Below, piece by piece: positions 1 through 3,828 of a DNA stretch of 5,681 nt. The notes beneath the pieces are model-generated. The model was not told the DNA's origin. It did not search any database and worked only from the letters and a program-made list of their open reading frames with translations. Positions within the stretch are counted from its first letter, which is position 1; every line of letters starts with the position of its first letter. Source of the stretch: Nanobdellota archaeon (GTDB lineage: Archaea > Nanobdellota > Nanobdellia > Pacearchaeales > GW2011-AR1); the NCBI GenBank assembly GCA_018816625.1, contig JAHIVR010000060.1, positions 1 through 5,681 on the forward strand, given 5' to 3'. Both the position numbers and the translations under genes were made by a program.

Positions 1-198
1 ATTCTTGAGATAAAAAACCAAATCCAAGAGATGAAGGGGGTTTTGGAGAGAATGAAAAGATTTTTAGAAACTGCTTCAGAAGAATTTTCAAAATTTGCAA
101 AAAAAGAAGACCTTGATATTTTAGTAAAACAAGCAAAAATGTTTCAACCCTTCGAATTTGTAACAAAATCAGACTTAGAAAAATTAAAAAGGGGCTAA
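1..198 (+). CDS. C-terminal part of a coiled-coil hypothetical protein (5' truncated)
   Basis: The frame is open from the first base of the window to TAA at 196-198, giving the last 65 residues of a protein whose start lies outside. The visible part is highly charged and helical, with spaced hydrophobic residues (ILEIKNQIQEMKGVLERM) that suggest an amphipathic helix or coiled coil. It ends in a Phe-rich stretch (KMFQPFEFVTKSDLEKLKRG). No membrane segment or catalytic motif is visible. It lies 15 nt upstream of the next gene, on the same strand and in the same reading frame, so the two are probably cotranscribed. Since both are coiled-coil proteins, they may act together (inference). The family is not recognised. 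Confidence 0.75.
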   Translation: MLEIKNQIQEMKGVLERMKRFLETASEEFSKFAKKEDLDILVKQAKMFQPFEFVTKSDLEKLKRG

Positions 199-213
199 TA
201 CTTAATAAGAGAT

Positions 214-945
214 ATGGGTGTCTTAGAGGAAGTAACAGGAATGAAGGCACAAGGAATATCAGATACTCAGATAATCCAAATACTACAAGAGGAAGGAATT
301 CCTCCAAAGGAAATAAATGACGCAATGGCACAATCACAAATAAAAAATGCTGTTTCTAATCAAGGAACACAAGACATGCAACAGTCAATAATGAGCCAGG
401 AACCAACTCCAATGGAATCTTACGAGGAAGAGAGGGAGCCGGATCAAATGATGCAAGCACAACAAGGCTACGCCCCCCAAGAAGAAGGAATGATGGATTA
501 CAACCAAGGATACACTCAAGAAGCCTATCCTCAAGAAGCCTATCCTCAACAGTATCCTGCATCAGAGGGCCAAGATTACGGGGCTTCTTACGGATATGAT
601 TACGGGGGAGGATATGCGGGAGGAACGGACACCGGAACACTAATAGAAATTGCCGAGCAAATATTCTCAGAAAAAATAAGGAAAATACAAAATCAGTTGG
701 ATTCCCTGAACGAATTTAAAAGTTTAACTCAAACAAGAATGATAACTATGGAAGGGAGATTGAAAAGAATGGAAACCATGATAGATCAGTTACAATTGTC
801 AATTCTAGATAAAGTTGGTTCTTACGGACAAAATCTTTCTTCAATAAAAAAAGAGATGACTATGATGCAAGACTCTTTTGGAAAGATGATTAATAAGGCA
901 ACAGCACACAGCGAACCAATAAATACAGCTAAAAAAAGAAGATAA
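214..945 (+). CDS. Hypothetical protein: small helical N-domain, Q/Y/G-rich linker, C-terminal coiled coil
   Basis: This 243-aa protein has three parts. Residues 1-47 look like a compact helical domain; the stretch LQEEGIPPKEINDAMAQSQ resembles UBA/CUE-type or Pex14 N-terminal three-helix domains, which is only a pattern resemblance. Residues 48-140 are low complexity, rich in Gln, Glu, Pro, Tyr and Gly, with a QEAYP repeat near 102-111 and a YG-rich end (YGYDYGGGYAGG). Residues 143-228 form a long amphipathic helix with a Met-rich heptad pattern (RMITMEGRLKRMETMIDQLQ), probably an oligomerising coiled coil. The tail is basic (KKRR). There is no signal peptide or membrane helix, so it should be cytoplasmic. 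ATG 214 is the first start after the upstream stop. A weak A/T-rich box around 181-190 is the only promoter candidate. It converges on the minus-strand gene at 948 with 2 nt between them. Function unknown. Confidence 0.85.
   Translation: MGVLEEVTGMKAQGISDTQIIQILQEEGIPPKEINDAMAQSQIKNAVSNQGTQDMQQSIMSQEPTPMESYEEEREPDQMMQAQQGYAPQEEGMMDYNQGYTQEAYPQEAYPQQYPASEGQDYGASYGYDYGGGYAGGTDTGTLIEIAEQIFSEKIRKIQNQLDSLNEFKSLTQTRMITMEGRLKRMETMIDQLQLSILDKVGSYGQNLSSIKKEMTMMQDSFGKMINKATAHSEPINTAKKRR
517..558 (+). repeat. Short in-frame tandem repeat (15-bp unit) in the linker
   Basis: CAAGAAGCCTATCCT occurs twice head to tail, at 517-531 and 532-546. A shortened derivative, CAACAGTATCCT, follows at 547-558. The repeat encodes QEAYP-QEAYP-QQYP in the disordered linker of the 243-aa protein. 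Because both full copies are identical at the DNA level, this looks like recent slippage or duplication, and the copy number may differ between strains. Confidence 0.85.
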
Positions 946-947
946 AA
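931..947 (-). terminator. Possible oligo-T terminator for the five-helix membrane protein gene at 948
   Basis: Just after the stop codon of the minus-strand gene, the minus strand reads TTTTATCTTCTTTTTTT, including seven T in a row (A-run at 931-937 on the plus strand). Archaeal RNA polymerase terminates at such U-rich stretches without needing a hairpin. The site lies inside the 3' end of the convergent 243-aa gene, where the same bases encode its Lys/Arg tail, so the run may exist partly for coding reasons. Confidence 0.35.
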
Positions 948-1517
948 TTAATCGTCTTTCGAGAATCCCAGGGCCTCATAAATACTTCCTGGTTTATCGC
1001 TTTTCTTCCCTCCAGAAAAGACTATTGCTACAACAAATGCTACAACAATTATCCCCAATACAATATTATGCCAGTCCTCAGCCCACAACTTCCCAGTACT
1101 CCATCCAAGAGCCTCTCCCGAATTAATCAACACCACCGCAGCTATAATAACTCCAACTGCAAAAAGCCCCCACATCAATCCCTTGGACTTCTTATCTATA
1201 AAAATACCTGTCATTATCAACAATACTAGAATTATGGACAAAGCCACACCAAGCCTTGGAAAGACTTCTGCAAAGAACACAGAAACAAATTCGAACTGTA
1301 ATGCCATCAATCCAACAACCAAAGAAATAATAGAAGTTATTGCCCTATTATCTTTAAACAATTGAATTCTGCTTAAAATACCGAATATAAGTGCAAAAAT
1401 TAATAGAAAGGGAAGAAGATAATCGAAAACACCCGATTGTTCCCAAGTCGCTAAAACACTTCCAATACCACCACTTCTAGCGCCCAAAAGATCCATAAAA
1501 ATTATGCTCTCAATCAT
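948..1517 (-). CDS. Five-helix integral membrane protein, family of the 2317-2808 protein
   Basis: This 189-aa hydrophobic protein has about five predicted transmembrane helices, near residues 33-49, 58-76, 88-107, 113-131 and 152-168. Short charged loops separate them, and the polar tail (GGKKSDKPGSIYEALGFSKDD) is probably cytoplasmic. It resembles the 163-aa protein at 2317-2808 in order and motifs: YLLPFLLIFALIFGIL matches FLYPFLLVFFIVFAVL, a charged loop and a 'VVGL/VIGL' helix follow, and SKGLMWG matches SKGLKWA. I infer a paralogous family. No enzymatic motif is visible and the function is unknown. The start at 1517 is supported by a TATA-like box centred about 26 nt upstream, giving an almost leaderless mRNA; ATG 1496 is an alternative. 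The extra N-terminal Gly/Ser stretch (LLGARSGGIGS) is absent from the paralogue. Confidence 0.85.
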   Translation of the reverse strand: MIESIIFMDLLGARSGGIGSVLATWEQSGVFDYLLPFLLIFALIFGILSRIQLFKDNRAITSIISLVVGLMALQFEFVSVFFAEVFPRLGVALSIILVLLIMTGIFIDKKSKGLMWGLFAVGVIIAAVVLINSGEALGWSTGKLWAEDWHNIVLGIIVVAFVVAIVFSGGKKSDKPGSIYEALGFSKDD

Positions 1518-1536
1518 GTTCTATTTAATAATTCCT

Positions 1537-1553
1537 CTTTTAAATATGTTTCG
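1537..1553 (-). promoter_or_regulatory. BRE/TATA promoter for the gene starting at 1517
   Basis: On the minus strand the sequence reads CGAAACATATTTAAAAG: a purine-rich BRE-like stretch followed by a TATA-like core. The core centre (about 1543) lies 26 nt from the ATG at 1517. In archaea transcription starts about 25 nt from the TATA centre, so the transcript should start at or next to the start codon. No Shine-Dalgarno sequence precedes the ATG, as expected for a leaderless message. Confidence 0.6.
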
Positions 1554-1559
1554 AAAAAG

Positions 1560-1946
1560 TTATCCGCCCACAAACTCCAACTCCTTAAGAGAGACCGAGG
1601 AAGTTGGATTCTTAAGATAATCATCAATCTGAGTTTTTGACAATCCCTTTATTCTAAGTCTTCTTCCAGAACTAGAAGAATACCTAAATGCATAAGATAA
1701 ACTTAGCCCAGCACCCTCTCTAAAATTCTTCCCTTTTAAATCAAGAGTTTTGGCTAGATTAAAAAATGCCTCTCCAGCTCTCCTCTCCCAATTAACATCA
1801 CTATTCCTCTCTCTCAGCTCCGGAATCACCCCACTAACCACTTTATCTAAACAACTAACTAAAGAAACAGCATCCCCATTACTAGCGGCAATCTCTGCAA
1901 AAGCATAATGGGTTCTCCATCCAAAAAAACTAAACTGTTCAAACAT
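1560..1946 (-). CDS. Hypothetical helical protein (128 aa), unrecognised family
   Basis: The product is a soluble-looking protein with no signal peptide or convincing transmembrane helix. Two helical pairs can be discerned: residues 10-45 (WRTHYAFAEIAASNGDAVSL and on) and 54-90 (WERRAGEAFFNLAKTLDL, then LSLSYAFRYS). The small-residue and aromatic spacing loosely recalls TPR-type repeats, but no consensus TPR can be claimed. A basic segment, SGRRLRIKGLSKTQ, follows near 93-106, and the protein ends in GG. ATG 1946 is preferred; an in-frame TTG at 1955 would add three residues but lies closer to the promoter-like box than the expected RNA start. The gene sits between two envelope-protein genes, 42 nt upstream of the next one. 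Each has its own promoter-like box, so they are not clearly an operon. Function unknown. Confidence 0.7.
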   Translation of the reverse strand: MFEQFSFFGWRTHYAFAEIAASNGDAVSLVSCLDKVVSGVIPELRERNSDVNWERRAGEAFFNLAKTLDLKGKNFREGAGLSLSYAFRYSSSSGRRLRIKGLSKTQIDDYLKNPTSSVSLKELEFVGG

Positions 1947-1968
1947 ATTAATCAAGATAAAAAAACAA

Positions 1969-1986
1969 TATTCATAAGTATTTGTG
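1969..1986 (-). promoter_or_regulatory. Probable BRE/TATA promoter for the gene starting at 1946
   Basis: The minus strand reads CACAAATACTTATGAATA. CACAAA can serve as BRE and TACTTATGA as a weak TATA-like box centred near 1976, about 30 nt from ATG 1946. That predicts a leader of roughly 5 nt. The box is a poorer match than the ones upstream of 1517, 3088 and 3185. Confidence 0.4.
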
Positions 1987-1989
1987 TTT

Positions 1990-2049
1990 AAAAAAGATGT
2001 CTTCTAAATTCAACAATCAAACCAATTCGTATTAGTAAATAAGACATCT
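1990..2049 (-). terminator. Stem-loop plus U6 terminator at the end of the 3088-2010 operon
   Basis: A perfect 9-bp inverted repeat is present: AAGACATCT at 2041-2049 and AGATGTCTT at 1995-2003 (plus strand). On the minus-strand RNA the second arm runs directly into six U (A-run 1990-1995), the layout of an intrinsic terminator. The 37-nt loop contains the stop codon of the 2010 frame, so the stem straddles the end of the gene. The next promoter-like box follows immediately. The U-run alone could terminate in archaea, and the long loop makes the stem's role uncertain. Confidence 0.5.
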
Positions 2050-2225
2050 ATCATTGGGGCTGCTACAACCCCTATCACATAAATCCCAACAAGACTCCAC
2101 ACTCCCACAAGTGGTTGAATGAACATTCCCACTTGAATGTATGCAGTACTAATACCAAGAAATTGGCTCTGGTTGTTGATAATTGCCCCACCAAGCCTTT
2201 GGCGTTTCACCAAAACTAAAAGCAC
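2010..2225 (-). CDS. Downstream frame of a split small membrane protein (frame +1 to the signal-peptide ORF)
   Basis: This frame opens with GTG at 2225 and ends with TGA at 2010 (71 codons), but I doubt that it is translated from that GTG. No ribosome binding site precedes it. Its first 25 codons overlap the signal-peptide ORF (2283-2149), whose reading looks more gene-like there. From about 2150 on, this frame is the plausible one: it encodes STAYIQVGMFIQPLVGVW, then a hydrophobic helix (SLVGIYVIGVVAAPM) and a polar tail ending NTNWFDC. Joining the two frames by a single +1 step at the TAG at 2151-2149 would give about 90 residues: signal peptide, a short Trp/Pro-rich segment and one or two membrane-associated helices. 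Explanations are an assembly error, a pseudogene or a translational frameshift; the sequence alone cannot decide. Confidence 0.5.
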   Translation of the reverse strand: MLLVLVKRQRLGGAIINNQSQFLGISTAYIQVGMFIQPLVGVWSLVGIYVIGVVAAPMIDVLFTNTNWFDC

Positions 2226-2283
2226 TAACCCCGCTCAAACCAAATACCAAAAAGAATAATAAAACCACAACAATTTTCTTCAT
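2149..2283 (-). CDS. Small secreted or membrane-anchored protein with signal peptide (44 aa, probably 5' part of a split gene)
   Basis: ATG 2283 has the best Shine-Dalgarno in the window, AGGAG five bases upstream. The product starts with a textbook Sec signal peptide: MKK, a hydrophobic core (IVVVLLFFLVFGL) and a cleavage site after SGVSA. Only 23 residues follow (FSFGETPKAWWGNYQQPEP and ISWY) before TAG at 2151-2149. That is short for a mature secreted protein. Coding-like sequence continues in the +1 frame to 2010, so I read this as the 5' part of a gene of about 90 codons. It is the third gene of the minus-strand cluster, 33 nt after the stop of the five-helix protein gene, and is probably cotranscribed. 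Its SD fits an internal operon gene, unlike the leaderless operon head. The family is not recognised. Confidence 0.65.
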   Translation of the reverse strand: MKKIVVVLLFFLVFGLSGVSAFSFGETPKAWWGNYQQPEPISWY

Positions 2284-2288
2284 TTTTA

Positions 2289-2293
2289 CTCCT
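2289..2293 (-). promoter_or_regulatory. Shine-Dalgarno site deciding the start at 2283
   Basis: AGGAG on the minus strand lies five bases before ATG 2283 (CTAAGGAGTAAAAATG). It is the only strong SD in the window, and it marks 2283, not the GTG at 2225, as the real translation start of this locus. Confidence 0.7.
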
Positions 2294-2316
2294 TAGTTAA
2301 TTAACCCATAATGAAA

Positions 2317-2808
2317 CTATTTCTTTGCCTTTCCAATTGCGAGAGCCAAAGCAGCAGCAATCACGACAATAAAGATTACATTGGTCCAAAAATCACTACT
2401 CCAATCACTCTTAAACACGGTATCTATTACTGTATCCCACACTCCGGTAATTAAGAAAAGAGCAACAACAACAGCCAAGATTATAACTATCCCAATTGCC
2501 CACTTAAGTCCCTTGCTATCACCCATGCTAATCCCCCCACCAGTAGCAAAACTCCAAAGAATCAATACAACAAACATCGCCACTATAGCAACAATCAAGA
2601 AGAGAATCAAATTCTCTACGATTATCTTAGGCTCTATTGCAGCAACGAAAATTAAACCAATAACAAATGCGGTAAGAGCATTAATCTGTTTTTTATCCTC
2701 TCCAAAAATCTTAGTTTTTTCAAGAACAGCAAAAACTATAAAAAAAACGAGCAAAAATGGGTAAAGAAAACCTGTTAAAACCTCGTGTTGTAAAATATTC
2801 TCAGCCAT
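2317..2808 (-). CDS. Five-helix integral membrane protein, uncharacterised archaeal family
   Basis: This 163-aa protein has about five transmembrane helices, near residues 13-30, 42-60, 63-88, 102-122 and 142-158. The first two are joined by a charged loop (EKTKIFGEDKKQ), and a Gly-rich loop (ATGGGISMGDSKG) precedes helix four. The C-terminus is basic (GKAKK). It matches the 948-1517 protein in helix order and motifs and is probably its paralogue. The short N-terminus before helix one has no cleavage site, so helix one should stay as an anchor. No active-site residues or transporter signature are evident and the function is unknown. The start codon lies one base after the stop of the PRC-barrel gene and has no SD, which suggests translational coupling in an operon. 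Confidence 0.85.
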   Translation of the reverse strand: MAENILQHEVLTGFLYPFLLVFFIVFAVLEKTKIFGEDKKQINALTAFVIGLIFVAAIEPKIIVENLILFLIVAIVAMFVVLILWSFATGGGISMGDSKGLKWAIGIVIILAVVVALFLITGVWDTVIDTVFKSDWSSDFWTNVIFIVVIAAALALAIGKAKK

Positions 2809-2809
2809 A

Positions 2810-3088
2810 TTATATCAAGTCTTCTGGCACTTCTTCTATTGAAGATTCGGAACTAGGAAGTGCAGTTTTATTTATGATAAAAATATCACTAATTGCTTTC
2901 ACAAACTGGTGGGGTATGATTACCCCTCTGGCACCACCAATAAGGGAAACTATACTTCCTCCAACCTTTATTCTCCAACCATCAACCTTATTCTCATGTA
3001 AATTGGCTTCTTCAATCTCTCCAAAGTAATCCCCAGAATCAGTATACACCTTACTTCCAATAACCTCACTAATTTTTCTTATCCTCAT
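2810..3088 (-). CDS. PRC-barrel domain protein (92 aa)
   Basis: The product is a single small beta-barrel domain. The N-terminus MRIRKISEVIGSKVYTDSG followed by YFGEIEEANL, and the later GVIIPHQFVKAISDIFII, match the archaeal PRC-barrel pattern (pfam05239 type). The last 15 residues are acidic and probably disordered. PRC barrels are small protein- or ligand-binding modules. In haloarchaea, PRC-barrel proteins (CdpB family) connect the SepF/FtsZ division machinery; whether this one does so is unknown. I chose ATG 3088 and not ATG 3103 or 3100. The TATA box is centred at 3112-3113, only about 10 nt from 3103 but 25 nt from 3088, so the RNA should begin at 3088. The family also usually starts at the MRIRK-like position. 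It heads the operon with the five-helix membrane protein (1-nt gap). Confidence 0.85.
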   Translation of the reverse strand: MRIRKISEVIGSKVYTDSGDYFGEIEEANLHENKVDGWRIKVGGSIVSLIGGARGVIIPHQFVKAISDIFIINKTALPSSESSIEEVPEDLI

Positions 3089-3104
3089 GCCAAGAGACAT
3101 CATC

Positions 3105-3122
3105 TTTTATTTAAATACTTTT
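3105..3122 (-). promoter_or_regulatory. Strong BRE/TATA promoter of the PRC-barrel operon
   Basis: The minus strand reads AAAAGTATTTAAATAAAA. TATTTAAATA (3108-3117) is a perfect palindromic TATA box preceded by an A-rich BRE (GGAAAAG). Its centre lies 25 nt from ATG 3088, predicting a leaderless mRNA. This is the best promoter match in the window. It is divergent from the promoter of the 3185 gene, with about 40 nt between the two boxes, so the two genes could share regulation. Confidence 0.7.
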
Positions 3123-3150
3123 CCGTAATTCATTATATTGTATCTTATAA

Positions 3151-3163
3151 CAAACTTTATAAA
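3151..3163 (+). promoter_or_regulatory. BRE/TATA promoter of the M50-like gene
   Basis: CAAACTTTATAAA contains a TATA box (TTTATAAA, 3156-3163) with a BRE-like CAAAC in front. The box centre is 25-26 nt from ATG 3185, and no Shine-Dalgarno lies before that ATG, so a leaderless transcript is expected. Confidence 0.65.
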
Positions 3164-3184
3164 AAATTCAAACCTCAATATCCC

Positions 3185-3811
3185 ATGTTCAAAGCAACCG
3201 AAATATCCTCCATCTTCCTTATAGGACTAATACTAGCACTAACTATTAGTTTGCTTACAAGCCTGGATTCTTTCCTTTACGCCCTTCTGGCAATACTGAT
3301 AGTTATTCTAGCAAACATCTTCTTAAAAAAAATCACGGCTTATTATTTAGAATCAGAGATAGAAATGAAAATATGGGGAATAAAAAGATACGGGAAAAAA
3401 GCCCACTGGCACCTTAGAAAAGAATTTCCTGCTGGAGCTTTCTTCCCAATAATAATAACCGCTTTAACGATGGGTTATGTTTACTGGATGGCAAATTTTA
3501 TATTTGAAGTAAAACCAAAAGTTTACAGAGCTGCAAAAAGATGGGGACTTTATGCTTTCTCAGAAATGACAGAATGGCACATTGCGCTTATAGCCGCATC
3601 CGGAATAGCAATAAACCTTGTACTTGCTGTTGTTGGATATCTGGCTGGTTTCCCGGACTTTGCTAGATTCAACATATATTATGCAGCATTCAACATGCTT
3701 CCCTTCTCAGATTTGGATGGAAACAAAATACTATTCGGAAGCATTATAATGTGGAGCTTCTTAGCAATAATTACCTTAATTGCTTTAGGATATGCCTTCC
3801 TATTAATATAA
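3185..3811 (+). CDS. Degenerate M50 (site-2 protease)-like membrane protein lacking HExxH
   Basis: This 208-aa protein has about six hydrophobic segments, near residues 8-26, 28-47, 83-106, 132-155, 160-175 and 186-208. The C-terminal motif FNMLPFSDLDGNKI (169-181) matches the N-x-x-P-x-x-x-L-D-G motif of S2P intramembrane metalloproteases, whose Asp is the third zinc ligand. The stretch LIAASGIAINLVLAVVGY matches the conserved GP-x-x-N helix region, although the Pro is missing. The zinc motif HExxH is absent; its expected place, around KKITAYYLESEI (48-59), has no His. A peptidase role is therefore unlikely, and a binding or scaffolding role is more plausible (inference). The start is set by the promoter 25 nt upstream. 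It is divergent from the PRC operon and convergent with the ABC permease (17 nt between stops). Confidence 0.75.
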   Translation: MFKATEISSIFLIGLILALTISLLTSLDSFLYALLAILIVILANIFLKKITAYYLESEIEMKIWGIKRYGKKAHWHLRKEFPAGAFFPIIITALTMGYVYWMANFIFEVKPKVYRAAKRWGLYAFSEMTEWHIALIAASGIAINLVLAVVGYLAGFPDFARFNIYYAAFNMLPFSDLDGNKILFGSIIMWSFLAIITLIALGYAFLLI

Positions 3812-3828
3812 AATCCTCTTTAAGATAA

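Noticed and set aside
517..558. CRISPR-like or larger repeat array
   Set aside because: Only two full 15-bp units without spacers, inside a coding frame.
356..640. Minus-strand open frame of 94 codons inside the 243-aa gene
   Set aside because: It lies opposite the low-complexity linker, whose repeats keep the frame open by chance. It has no promoter or SD.
2381..2764. Plus-strand open frame of 127 codons opposite the five-helix membrane protein
   Set aside because: It is the mirror of a hydrophobic gene. The product is Thr/Ile/Lys-rich with no domain, promoter or SD, while the minus-strand frame gives a coherent membrane protein in an operon.
2757..3029. Plus-strand open frame of 90 codons opposite the PRC-barrel gene
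   Set aside because: The minus strand encodes a recognisable PRC barrel with a matching promoter. The plus frame has no support.
3089..3103. Longer PRC-barrel start at ATG 3103 or 3100
   Set aside because: These codons lie about 10 nt from the TATA centre, upstream of the expected RNA start, and the extra residues are not typical of the family.
3365..3440. HExxH zinc motif in the M50-like protein
   Set aside because: AHWHLRKE (residues 73-80) holds two His and a Glu, but in the wrong order and spacing for HExxH, and in a loop, not a membrane helix.
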